From NCBI GenBank assembly GCA_029881675.1, contig JAOUMD010000006.1:1-43641 (forward strand): DNA of 43,641 bases, in the 5' to 3' direction. Below the pieces are notes generated by a model. The model saw nothing but the letters and a program-made list of their open reading frames with translations. It was not told the DNA's origin and ran no database searches. Each line of letters opens with the position of its first letter. The first letter of the stretch is position 1. The stretch comes from Minisyncoccota bacterium. GTDB lineage: Bacteria > Patescibacteriota > Microgenomatia > UBA1400 > PJMF01. Positions 26,928 to 36,484 of this stretch are shown here, one piece after another. The translations under genes and the position numbers were made by a program.

Positions 26928-28163
26928 TTACTTTTGCTTTATCTTATCACTGATGACTAAACTGGACATTGTTCCAACTGCTGCAATCAAAAATAGAATT
27001 TTCCAATCACCTGAAACAATAAATATTACTATAAAGGTAAGCCAAGATAATATTCCACCGGCACTAATAATAATCTCTCGATAAACAAAAAATGGAAAAA
27101 CACTTTTACCACTACCTCTCTTAATTAAAATTGAATCATAGAAAAGCCAATGAAAACTACCGATCAAACGGTTTGTGATGTCAACAAAAGCAATCCCCCA
27201 AATATCAATTACTTGCATTCTGACAAACCAAAGGAGTGATAGTAATCCACCTGAAACCATAAATGGTTTTTTGCTCTTATTATGATCAATATAAAATCCG
27301 ATAAAGAAGGAAAGTATCATTGATATAAATAATGAAAAAGAGTAAAGATATCCAACTTTTTCAACTCCTTCAACAATTAAGAAAACATACAATGGCCAAA
27401 GAGCCAATACTGATTGTTGAGTATAATTACCGACGTAACTAAGTGCCAACCGCCTAAACCTACTTTCCTTGAGCCAAGACCAAAACTCCCAAAATTTTGG
27501 TTCTACTCTCATTTTTTCTGGATGCATAGCAACTGCAAAAGTTACCCCTAACATTGATAGAACAACTCCAAATAAGAATAGCATTTCAAATCCAAGAACA
27601 AGAGTGATCAAGCCACCTACAGCAGGGGCTGCCATTGCAACAAACTGGAGTAAGAATTGTAATAAACCTAAATCTTCCCCAACCCTTTTCTCCTTAGCAT
27701 TACTACCAAAAATACTATAAAAATTAGGCCAAAAAAAGGACCCCTCTATTCCATCAACTAGCGCAGCTAGAAAAACTAAAGGATAAACTAAAGTGCTTTC
27801 TTTAAGTAAAAGAAATACTAAAACAGCCAATAATCTTGAGATAATAAATGCATTTTTAAAGCCAATCACTCTAACGATCAACTTTCCAACTGGTAAAACA
27901 GAAAGACCCATCGCTAAACGGTATAAAACATAGTGCATTCCCACTAATATCATCCCTTTTTGAAAATCAGATAAGTCAAATTGTGAGAAAAATGCTAACT
28001 TTGGCCCTGTCTGAAATAAAAACAGTGGTAAAAAGAAAAAAACAAGATTATTTGTTAATTCTCTTAAAACCCTAATTCCATAGAGCATTCGTAAGTTATG
28101 ACTATTATCAAATTTAAAATTAAAATGAGGAAAATGGAGATGCGGTAAAATATGTCTAGGCAT
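26928..28163 (-). CDS. MFS-type transporter
   Basis: About 12 hydrophobic segments in a tandem arrangement. Confidence 0.7.
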   Translation of the reverse strand: MPRHILPHLHFPHFNFKFDNSHNLRMLYGIRVLRELTNNLVFFFLPLFLFQTGPKLAFFSQFDLSDFQKGMILVGMHYVLYRLAMGLSVLPVGKLIVRVIGFKNAFIISRLLAVLVFLLLKESTLVYPLVFLAALVDGIEGSFFWPNFYSIFGSNAKEKRVGEDLGLLQFLLQFVAMAAPAVGGLITLVLGFEMLFLFGVVLSMLGVTFAVAMHPEKMRVEPKFWEFWSWLKESRFRRLALSYVGNYTQQSVLALWPLYVFLIVEGVEKVGYLYSFSLFISMILSFFIGFYIDHNKSKKPFMVSGGLLSLLWFVRMQVIDIWGIAFVDITNRLIGSFHWLFYDSILIKRGSGKSVFPFFVYREIIISAGGILSWLTFIVIFIVSGDWKILFLIAAVGTMSSLVISDKIKQK

Positions 28164-28189
28164 TAGTTACATTATGAGTGAAGGCACTA

Positions 28190-28726
28190 CTACTTATCAA
28201 TCTCAGCTTTAATCTCCCTAAATAAAGTTGTAGACATTTCTGCGATTGTATCTAACTCAATATTATTAAAGTTTGAAAGAACATAGTTTGAACCAGGCAT
28301 AGATCTATCTCCTCTCCTATTATCTACACCAATTCGAGCATGCCAGTAATCCTCTCCACCCAAATGTTTATTTAAATCAAGCAGACCATTATGTACTTTT
28401 GGGCCTTTGCCTAACTGAAACTTATATTGACCAACAACAATATCTAAATCATCATGCAAAACAATCACATCATTCAAATTTACAGACTTCTCATAAAAAT
28501 TAATCACTGCTCTTACCACCTGTCCAGAGTTGTTCATGTAGTCTTGTGGCTTAATAAAAACCAAATCTCCTGATTTCAAAACATCTGCCTTAAATTTTTT
28601 ATTGTAAGCAAAATTTCCTTCAATTCTTAACCAGTCAACGAGCTGATCAAGAACTATAAAACCAATATTATGACGATTATTTTCGTATTCGCTTCCAGGA
28701 TTACCTAACCCAATGATATATTTCAT
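28190..28726 (-). CDS. pth: Peptidyl-tRNA hydrolase (track start 28798; likely start 28726)
   Basis: MKYIIGLGNPGSEYENNRHNIGFIVLD, KPQDYMNNSGQ, VLHDDLDI. Confidence 0.95.
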   Translation of the reverse strand: MKYIIGLGNPGSEYENNRHNIGFIVLDQLVDWLRIEGNFAYNKKFKADVLKSGDLVFIKPQDYMNNSGQVVRAVINFYEKSVNLNDVIVLHDDLDIVVGQYKFQLGKGPKVHNGLLDLNKHLGGEDYWHARIGVDNRRGDRSMPGSNYVLSNFNNIELDTIAEMSTTLFREIKAEIDK

Positions 28727-28744
28727 ATGCTTATAATAACACTT

Positions 28745-29554
28745 ATGCAGTACTTTAAGAGTTTTGATGGTGAAAAGATTGCCTACAAAGTTCATCACCA
28801 GCCAAATAACCCCACAGATTCAATCATTATTGTGCATGGCTTTGGAGGTGATGTTGCATTTTTAGATGATCTTGTAGATGAATTAATAAAAGAAAATGGG
28901 AAAAAGCAAATTATTTCCCTTATTCTGAGAGGACATTCTTTCTCTTCAAAAACTTTTCCTCAAGATGAAGAGTACTTAGAAGAGGTTCATGCTAAAGATC
29001 TTCAAATGTTGATTAATCACCTCAAAACATATCACCCAATATTAATTGGACATAGTCTTGGTGGAATAATTATTCAATCATATTTAAACCAAAATCTATT
29101 ACCAAATCCTAGAAAAGCTTTCTTTATCTGTAGTACAACTCAAATGATGGGGATAAACATATTGAGAAAAAACTTTTATAAAATTCTGACCAATACTCCA
29201 AATGGGAATGATCATTTTAAAACAAAGAACAAACCGTTTTATAATCAATTTAAAAATGGTTGGGATATTGATTTTAGAAGATTTCTGCATGATACGACTG
29301 TTATTGGTAGTCTATTCTTATGGTTCTTACACTTTCTTTCCATCCACGGCTGGCAAAACAATGATATAAAACAACTTAATAATAAAAATTATTATTATAT
29401 TTTTGGTAAAAACGATATAATCGTTCCTAGCTTTAAACAATACTTAAGTTTAAAAGACTTAAATAAACTAAATAAAATAGAAATAAACTCTGGTCATATT
29501 TCACCAATCACTGATCACATAGAGTTAGCTAAACTAATTAATAAATATTTATAA
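28745..29554 (+). CDS. Alpha/beta hydrolase (track start 28727; likely start 28745)
   Basis: IVHGFGG oxyanion region, LIGHSLGGIIIQSY nucleophile elbow, C-terminal NSGHISP His. Confidence 0.85.
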   Translation: MQYFKSFDGEKIAYKVHHQPNNPTDSIIIVHGFGGDVAFLDDLVDELIKENGKKQIISLILRGHSFSSKTFPQDEEYLEEVHAKDLQMLINHLKTYHPILIGHSLGGIIIQSYLNQNLLPNPRKAFFICSTTQMMGINILRKNFYKILTNTPNGNDHFKTKNKPFYNQFKNGWDIDFRRFLHDTTVIGSLFLWFLHFLSIHGWQNNDIKQLNNKNYYYIFGKNDIIVPSFKQYLSLKDLNKLNKIEINSGHISPITDHIELAKLINKYL

Positions 29555-29557
29555 TTC

Positions 29558-30418
29558 ATGATAAAAAAAATCTTTACTATCGTTATTCCCACTCTGAATG
29601 AAGAAAAATATCTTCCTCGACTCTTAAACGATATTGCCAAACAAACCTTTCCAAAAGACTTATTTGAAGTAATTCATGTTGATGGGAATAGTGACGATAA
29701 AACAGTTGAAGTAGCTTCAGAGTTTAGTGAAGAAATAAACTTAAAATCTATTGTCGTAAATAAAAGGAATGTCTCATTTCAAAGAAATACTGGTGCAGAA
29801 AAAGCAAAGGGGGAATGGATCATTTTTATGGATGCTGATAACCAGCTCCCTACTTACTTTTTAGACGGGATTAAATATCAGTTAGCAAAAAATAAAAAAA
29901 CTGACATTTTTACAACCTGGTCAGCAGCAAAAAAAATAACTTCAATTGAAAGTTCTATCACTCGATTGTTAAATATTGGGTTAGAAGTATATAACTCTAG
30001 CGGGAAACCTTCTGCATTTGGGGCGATGATTGGTGTTAAGAAACCTATTATGGATAATATTAAATTTGATGAAACTCAGAAATTCATGGAAGATACTTTT
30101 TTTGTCCAGTCAGTACATGATGCTGGGCATCAATTTAGTATCTTTCAAGAACCTCGGTACATTTTCTCTATGAGAAGATATCGGCAAGAAGGTACCTTTA
30201 AATTTGTTAGTAATGGGGCACTTCTTCAACTCAAATTTCTCCAAGGAAAAGAATTTAAAGATGAAGAAAGATATAAAATGGACGGAGGAACATATTATGA
30301 CAAGATTGCTCCTTCTCTTTTCAAAAACATAATTTCACAAGCCAAAAAAATGCCTCTTCAACAGCTTAAAATGGCAAGAAAAATTCTTAAAAACATTAAT
30401 GAAGAGTTGGGAGTTTAA
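29558..30418 (+). CDS. Glycosyltransferase family 2
   Basis: FTIVIPTLNEEKYLPRLLNDIAKQT, VDGNSDDKTVEVA, RNTGAEKAKGEWIIFMDADNQLP. Confidence 0.93.
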   Translation: MIKKIFTIVIPTLNEEKYLPRLLNDIAKQTFPKDLFEVIHVDGNSDDKTVEVASEFSEEINLKSIVVNKRNVSFQRNTGAEKAKGEWIIFMDADNQLPTYFLDGIKYQLAKNKKTDIFTTWSAAKKITSIESSITRLLNIGLEVYNSSGKPSAFGAMIGVKKPIMDNIKFDETQKFMEDTFFVQSVHDAGHQFSIFQEPRYIFSMRRYRQEGTFKFVSNGALLQLKFLQGKEFKDEERYKMDGGTYYDKIAPSLFKNIISQAKKMPLQQLKMARKILKNINEELGV

Positions 30419-31503
30419 TGAAAAAAACAAAAAAAACTGTTGCTATTTTTACTACAGATCAAGGTCATGCCAGTATTTCTAATACCATAGCAAAAACATT
30501 AAAAAAGGATTTTAATGTCCATATCTATTCTGATGACAACTTTATGTTTGCTTACTATATTTTTGTTTATCGTTTTTTTCCAACATCAACAAAAATTCCT
30601 TTTCTACTTTTCCATAATCCAATTTTAAGAATGTTATCTTCAATTTCTTTAGATATTCAATACAGAGCAAAAGTTAAAAAATTTCTTAAACAAACAAATC
30701 CAGACATTGTTATTAATGTCTTTTGGATGTTTAGACCTTCTTTAGACATTATGCTCAAAGATTCAGAAATTAAATATTTAAACATTGTCACAGACCCTTG
30801 GACTGTTCATCCATTTGTGGCTTCAAAAGTAGCAGAAAATAATCTTGCCTTTGATCAAACCACTGTCAAAGTTATCAAAGGACAAGTTGAAGAAGCAATA
30901 GTTACTCCTATTGGCTGGTTTGTCAGAGATGCATTTGAAGAAAAATTTAATAAAAAAGAAGTTAGAAAAAAATTAGAACTTGATAACGATAAATTAACAT
31001 TTTTATTTACAACTGGTTCAGAAGGAACTGAAAAAGTCTTACCTATTATTGGTGATGTTATAAAAACAAATAAACCAATTCAGATTATTGTTGCATGTGG
31101 AAATAATGAAAGCATGTTAAACAAAGTAAATGCACTCAAAGAATCACTCAAAGAGAATATCACTCTACATGCCATTCCTTTTACAAAAGAATTGCACTTA
31201 TATATGCAAGCAGCTGATTTAGTCATCGGGAAAGCAGGACCAAATAGTGTTTTTGAAGCAGTAGCCACTCTAACTCCTTTCTTTGCAACAACTCATATTG
31301 CAGGTCAAGAAGATGGAAATTTAGATATCATTAGAGAATTAAATCTAGGCTTTGTAGAAGAAAATGTACAAAAGGCCAGCTCAATACTATTAAAAGTTAT
31401 TGAGAGTCCATCCCAATTAGAGTCATTTAAAGAATCATTAAAAAAAATTGCCATATATAATAAGAACTCTAAGCAAGAACTGCAAAGAATTATTAAATTA
31501 TAA
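30418..31503 (+). CDS. GT28/MurG-like glycosyltransferase (MGDG-synthase-type)
   Basis: GHASISNTIAKTL, IVTDPWTVHPF, TPIGWFVRDAF, FTTGSEGTEKVLP, ADLVIGKAGPNSVFEA. Confidence 0.8.
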   Translation: MKKTKKTVAIFTTDQGHASISNTIAKTLKKDFNVHIYSDDNFMFAYYIFVYRFFPTSTKIPFLLFHNPILRMLSSISLDIQYRAKVKKFLKQTNPDIVINVFWMFRPSLDIMLKDSEIKYLNIVTDPWTVHPFVASKVAENNLAFDQTTVKVIKGQVEEAIVTPIGWFVRDAFEEKFNKKEVRKKLELDNDKLTFLFTTGSEGTEKVLPIIGDVIKTNKPIQIIVACGNNESMLNKVNALKESLKENITLHAIPFTKELHLYMQAADLVIGKAGPNSVFEAVATLTPFFATTHIAGQEDGNLDIIRELNLGFVEENVQKASSILLKVIESPSQLESFKESLKKIAIYNKNSKQELQRIIKL

Positions 31504-32319
31504 AAGATTATAAGTTTTTTTTAAAAAAGTTCTGATTGATTTTGCTCGCTGTTTTTCATTCTCAGTTTGAAATATTACTTCTTTTGACAGTTTTGATAAT
31601 AGGAATCGATGACCGACTAATATTTGTACAACAGCTGTAGTTTTAATTCCTAACATACGTAAAAATCCGTGAATTACAGAATGAAATTCTCCAAATGATT
31701 TCATTTTCAATGGTTGGATTATCAATTCCTTATTTGGATATTTCTGATGAAACTGACTAATAATAAATCCTATTCCATCTTGCCACTCTCCCCATCCACC
31801 AGATGGGAAAATGATTACTGACTCACCTCTTGATAATTTTTCTACCGCAATAGGAACAACCTGAGAATTCATTTCTCTTGCTTGGACTTCATCCATATCT
31901 TCAATTCTTCTAGCAAACCTTAACTTCATACCTAATGGACTTAATTGTTGTGACTTAAAATATGCAGCGACTGGGATCATTTTTCTTCCTAAGAATTTAA
32001 AATGTAACTTGTTATGTATGAATGATACAAAGTATGGTTTGACATGTCTAAGCAAAGTATAAAAATATAAAGCGTCTAGAGTAGAAGGGTGATCAGCATA
32101 AAAAAGTGTCGTTGGATGATCATCAGTAAAAATTACTTCTTTACCATCATTTATATCAATTCCCTTTACTAATAAACCCAAATCTTTTAGATATTCATCT
32201 AGTTGATCTCCATTTAAATCACTATCTTGAGGTCTAATCTTAGAATGAAAAAATTGATGATGCCAAAAATCTAAAAAAATCAGTTTATATATTTTCCAAG
32301 CTAGAGAGTTTATTTTCAT
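31498..32319 (-). CDS. PlsC-like phospholipid/glycolipid acyltransferase
   Basis: YADHPSTLD gives an HX4D motif; IIFPSGGWGEW resembles the FPEG motif. Confidence 0.6.
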   Translation of the reverse strand: MKINSLAWKIYKLIFLDFWHHQFFHSKIRPQDSDLNGDQLDEYLKDLGLLVKGIDINDGKEVIFTDDHPTTLFYADHPSTLDALYFYTLLRHVKPYFVSFIHNKLHFKFLGRKMIPVAAYFKSQQLSPLGMKLRFARRIEDMDEVQAREMNSQVVPIAVEKLSRGESVIIFPSGGWGEWQDGIGFIISQFHQKYPNKELIIQPLKMKSFGEFHSVIHGFLRMLGIKTTAVVQILVGHRFLLSKLSKEVIFQTENEKQRAKSIRTFLKKTYNLL

Positions 32320-32321
32320 AT

Positions 32322-34118
32322 TTACTTTAAATGACTAATGCTAGATAACTCACTTTTTTTAGTGATCTGTTCTAAGCTTTTATCATCTCTAAATTTAAGC
32401 ATTCTTGGAAACCTTAAAGCAACTCCTGCAGAATGAGTTGGTGACTTTGTCAGCTCATCAGCAGCCACTTCAATAACCACTTCTGGTTTAACCCAGACAT
32501 CAGGAATTAAATTTTTGTGAACTTCATAGCCATTTGGTTTTTCATTGGACTTATTTTCATCACAAACTTTCTTCATCAGAACTAACTGATCTTCTGTTAA
32601 ACCTGTCCCAATTTTTGCGATAGTTTTTATATTTTCATTTTTATCAAGAACACCTGCCAATACTGCACCAATTCCAAACTGACTCCTTTTACCACGGCCT
32701 GCGTAATATCCCATCACAACTAAATCTAGTGTGTCTGATAGCTTACCTTGATTACCTTCTTCTTCTTTTATTTTGACCCAACTCCACCCTTTTCGACCAC
32801 TTATATAAACAGAGTCTGACTTTTTCATTACGGCTCCTTCAAGACCATCCTTCAATTGTTGTTCGTGAAAGCTTCGGAGAATATCTATATCTGAAGTTAC
32901 AATATATTCTGTCTGAAAAAATACCTCATTTTTAGAGAATAGTCTATTTAAAAGGTCTTTTCTATCTCGCAGTGGATTAGCTATTATTGATTTGTTATCA
33001 ATCTCCAAGACATCAAAAACATAAAATCTCATTGGAACTTCTTTGGCTGTTTCTTCAATATCATGTTTCCTTTTTCTCTTCATTGTTTTTTGAAACTCTA
33101 CAAGCTTCCCTGTCTTTGGATCAAAACCGATTGCTTCACTATCTAAGACGCAAGAATCACATTTCAGAATACTTGCAGCCTGATCTAACTCTGGGAACAT
33201 ATGAGAAACATCTTCCAAATTTCTAGTAAAAGCTTTTATCTTTACGCCATCTTTTCCTCTAATAAAATGGATTTGAACTCGGAGGCCATCGAACTTAGGC
33301 TCAGCATATACCTCACCCATCTTTTGAATAATTTCTTCACTGGAGTTAAGTCTTTGACAAAGTGCCGGAACAACTGGGACACCTGCCTCAACACTTAGGT
33401 TAATTAAGTGAGCTAATCTCTCTTTTTTGTTATCAAAAGCTAGATAGAGTTGGGCTAACTTTCCTAAATCAGCTTTCTTTTGATAAGCCAGTTCTAAATC
33501 TTTACTCTCACTCTTATCTTTATTTTTTGCCCAACTTAGTGCATCTATCATTGTCATAGTAGAAAACCCAAGTCTAAGCTTTCCAATAATAAGCCTGATA
33601 ATAAACTTTGCACTGATTGACTCTGAATCTTTTAGTAAATCTACCAAAGCATCTACTTTTCTTTCCTGAGAACCAGCCCCTCCATCTTGAGCAATTTTGA
33701 ATAGTTTATCGTAAACTTCTTGTATTGATAAATGTTTTTCAACTTTATTATCTTTTAGTATCTCCTCCACTACCAAACCTAAATCTCCCAATTGTTTATA
33801 TTTCTTTACAACCTCTTTTAACTTTGAGGCATCATCTTTGACATCACCAAATAAATCAGTCATCTGACCATCCTGATGATCTCCACTAGTAAATTTAGCC
33901 AAAGCCCTTTGGACCATCTTGACAGATAAATTAAACTCCTGTGATTCATATGGAGGGACTAATTTACCCTGCATAATATAGCTTGCCAAGACAATTTCTT
34001 GACCTGAGGCTTTAGTGGAAAGTTTTGTAAACAAATCAGCAAGCTGATAAGTCATTTCTAAGCGAGATGGAGTTTCTTCTAATTTTTGTAAAGACTTGGA
34101 GAATTCAAAAAATGTCAT
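32322..34118 (-). CDS. ATP-dependent DNA ligase, archaeal/eukaryotic type
   Basis: YAEPKFDGLRVQIHF (KxDG), LDSEAIGFD, MRFYVFDVLEID, LEGAVMKKSDSVY, WVKIKEE, DLVVMGYYAGRGKRS. Confidence 0.93.
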   Translation of the reverse strand: MTFFEFSKSLQKLEETPSRLEMTYQLADLFTKLSTKASGQEIVLASYIMQGKLVPPYESQEFNLSVKMVQRALAKFTSGDHQDGQMTDLFGDVKDDASKLKEVVKKYKQLGDLGLVVEEILKDNKVEKHLSIQEVYDKLFKIAQDGGAGSQERKVDALVDLLKDSESISAKFIIRLIIGKLRLGFSTMTMIDALSWAKNKDKSESKDLELAYQKKADLGKLAQLYLAFDNKKERLAHLINLSVEAGVPVVPALCQRLNSSEEIIQKMGEVYAEPKFDGLRVQIHFIRGKDGVKIKAFTRNLEDVSHMFPELDQAASILKCDSCVLDSEAIGFDPKTGKLVEFQKTMKRKRKHDIEETAKEVPMRFYVFDVLEIDNKSIIANPLRDRKDLLNRLFSKNEVFFQTEYIVTSDIDILRSFHEQQLKDGLEGAVMKKSDSVYISGRKGWSWVKIKEEEGNQGKLSDTLDLVVMGYYAGRGKRSQFGIGAVLAGVLDKNENIKTIAKIGTGLTEDQLVLMKKVCDENKSNEKPNGYEVHKNLIPDVWVKPEVVIEVAADELTKSPTHSAGVALRFPRMLKFRDDKSLEQITKKSELSSISHLK

Positions 34119-34133
34119 ATCTTGAGTTTACCA

Positions 34134-35225
34134 TTATTCAACTAACTCATATCTGACACCTTTTGTAACACCTTTTTTCTTTATGACATTCTTGTTTATT
34201 AAGTCTTTAAGATCTCTCAAAATAGTATCTACAGAAATATTTGGTAAAACTCTTTGTGCATCTGAAGAAGTCATTTGGCCTTGGTTTTGTAATAGCTCTA
34301 AAAGTAAAATCTGTCTTTCAGATAATGCAACCTGAGCCCCTAGTTCTTTTTTCATTTTTAAATCTTTGGAGAGCTTCATTACTTGGTGTTTTACTTTATC
34401 TATTTCCAAAGCCAAACCATAAGTAAAATATTCTAACCAATAAGTAAGATCAGCACCTTCGTTTTGTTGAACTGAGAGTAGTGCTTGGTAATATCTTTCT
34501 ACATCTCCATCAAAGTATTGTTCTAAAGAAAAAAATCTTTTGAAATCATAACCAGAGTTATACAAAGATAATGTAGCCATTGCTCTAGCAGTACGACCAT
34601 TGCCTTCAATAAAAGGGTGAATATAAACAAACTGATAATGAATAATTGCTGCTTTAAAAATTGGATGAACTCCACCTGACAGTGGACTATTAAGCCAACT
34701 TAAGAAATCTTCTACAAGAAAAGGAATCTCAAATGAAACAGGTGGTCTAAAAACAATCTGTCCATCTGTAGCAGACTTAACCACGACTTGTTTATCTCTA
34801 AATTGACCAATATATTTATCTTCAATTAATCTCTGCATTGTTAAAGAATGAAGAGATTTTAAAGTCTTTTCTGAAAATAATCCTTGGGAATGTAATGCAT
34901 CTTGTTGATCGATCCACATCATCACATTACGATAATTAAGAACTTCTTGAATATCTCTATCCCGAGCAATCACTCCAGCCTTTAATGCAGCTTCTTTGCT
35001 ATCTACATATCCTTCAAGTCTAACCACTTTCTGAGCTTGTTCTTTTGTTAACTCATTACCTTCTATCTTTGTTCCATAGTGAATAGTTCTCAGGCTAGCA
35101 TCATTTCTAAACTTAGATTCCCATGCTGGAACCAATGGAGAATTATCAATTACAGCCTTTGCAGACTCTATTCTGGTGACATAGGTTAAAAGGTTGTTAG
35201 TAATTTGAAAATTAGGTTTATACAC
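34134..35225 (-). CDS. Fic-domain protein with N-terminal Fic_N region and C-terminal winged-helix (GTG start)
   Basis: HPFIEGNGRTAR Fic motif; TKIEGNEL N-terminal helix; C-terminal wHTH-like MTSSDAQRVLPNISVDTILRDLKDL. Confidence 0.92.
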   Translation of the reverse strand: MYKPNFQITNNLLTYVTRIESAKAVIDNSPLVPAWESKFRNDASLRTIHYGTKIEGNELTKEQAQKVVRLEGYVDSKEAALKAGVIARDRDIQEVLNYRNVMMWIDQQDALHSQGLFSEKTLKSLHSLTMQRLIEDKYIGQFRDKQVVVKSATDGQIVFRPPVSFEIPFLVEDFLSWLNSPLSGGVHPIFKAAIIHYQFVYIHPFIEGNGRTARAMATLSLYNSGYDFKRFFSLEQYFDGDVERYYQALLSVQQNEGADLTYWLEYFTYGLALEIDKVKHQVMKLSKDLKMKKELGAQVALSERQILLLELLQNQGQMTSSDAQRVLPNISVDTILRDLKDLINKNVIKKKGVTKGVRYELVE

Positions 35226-35310
35226 GATCTCTTTGTTATTAAGTACATCACAAAGTATAAATTATTTTTGCAAATATTGCATTGATAAAACTTGGTACAA
35301 TACAACTACT

Positions 35311-35661
35311 ATGGCAAATATTGAAACCCCGGATAATATCCAAGACCTACCTTTAGCAATTGTAAGAAATATGATTACCCTAGCTACTAGTGGCTTTGGT
35401 GTAGTTGTGGCTCTAGCTTGGAATGAAGCTATCAAAGGAGCGGTCAAAGAATTCATCAGTCCTTACTTAGGAGAAAGTGGTGGGGTCATCTCCCTAGCTA
35501 TTTATGCTTTAATCATGACTATCTTAGCTGTCATCGTGACAATGCAACTCTCCCAAATTGAAAAAAGATTAGTAGATTTAAATGAACTAATGAAAAATAA
35601 AAGCAGAACAATTAAACCCAAAGAAACTTCAAAGAAAGTAGTTAACAAAACCACAAAATGA
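35311..35661 (+). CDS. DUF5654-like membrane protein (track start 35233; likely start 35311)
   Basis: LALAWNEAIK-type segment (VVVALAWNEAIKGAVKEFISPYLGESGGVISLAIYALIMTILAVIV). Confidence 0.7.
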   Translation: MANIETPDNIQDLPLAIVRNMITLATSGFGVVVALAWNEAIKGAVKEFISPYLGESGGVISLAIYALIMTILAVIVTMQLSQIEKRLVDLNELMKNKSRTIKPKETSKKVVNKTTK

Positions 35662-36146
35662 CTAAACTTCCTCATCAATTAACAGAAAATACAAAGCTAC
35701 TTCATAAAGTTGCTATTATTCATCAAGGTGAAGTTTTAATCTTAAAAAGAGCTTCTGATTCAAATTCTCGTCCAGATAAATGGGATCTAGCTGGAGGTAA
35801 TTCTGAATGGCCAAGTGATGAAAGACAAGGTCATGGTGTTCATAGAGAAGATGTCACAAGAGAAATAATAGAAGAGACTGGAATTGAAGTTTCACCAGAT
35901 AATTTTGACTTCTCTGCCCTAACTTACTTTGATACCTTCTTTGATGCTAAGAAGCAAGTCTTCACCATTATGTGTGGTTGGAAATATAAATTAGCTGATG
36001 ATTTTGATAGAAATAAAGTTCAAATTAGTGATGAACATAGTGAAGTTAAGTGGATTGATTTAACTGATGTTGATGAAATTGATTTTGGAGGAATTAAAGG
36101 AGAATTTGTAAAAAAAATAATATTAGCTAGTTTAAAAAATAATTAA
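35658..36146 (+). CDS. NUDIX hydrolase
   Basis: WDLAGGNSEWPSDERQGHGVHREDVTREIIEETGIEV (extended Nudix box). Confidence 0.85.
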   Translation: MTKLPHQLTENTKLLHKVAIIHQGEVLILKRASDSNSRPDKWDLAGGNSEWPSDERQGHGVHREDVTREIIEETGIEVSPDNFDFSALTYFDTFFDAKKQVFTIMCGWKYKLADDFDRNKVQISDEHSEVKWIDLTDVDEIDFGGIKGEFVKKIILASLKNN

Positions 36147-36469
36147 TGGCATACACAGAATCATTAATAGAAGAACATCTTAGAAGAATACCTGTTGATG
36201 ATTATGGTTTTAGCTATGAGACAAAAAAGAAAGATCAAGTAGAACATATAATTTTTACTGTCTTAACTCATCTGAATACTGCCGTGCAATTGGCACTAGA
36301 ATCTGAAGATGATTTTGATACCATTTATGACGAAAGATCTATTGGTGAAAATGAGCTTTGGCTACAGCTACAAGAAATATTAGAAATAATAGCCCAAGAA
36401 CAAAAGATAGATTTAGAAAAATATCAGGTCTTTTTTAACACAATCACAAACTACTTTATCCAAAGATAA
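36146..36469 (+). CDS. Hypothetical protein
   Basis: 107-aa ORF, 1-nt overlap with the NUDIX gene; no motif recognised. Confidence 0.5.
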   Translation: MAYTESLIEEHLRRIPVDDYGFSYETKKKDQVEHIIFTVLTHLNTAVQLALESEDDFDTIYDERSIGENELWLQLQEILEIIAQEQKIDLEKYQVFFNTITNYFIQR

Positions 36470-36484
36470 ATAAAATAATACACA

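Noticed and set aside
32987-33398. + strand ORFs inside the DNA ligase gene
   Set aside because: Antisense to well-conserved ligase motifs.
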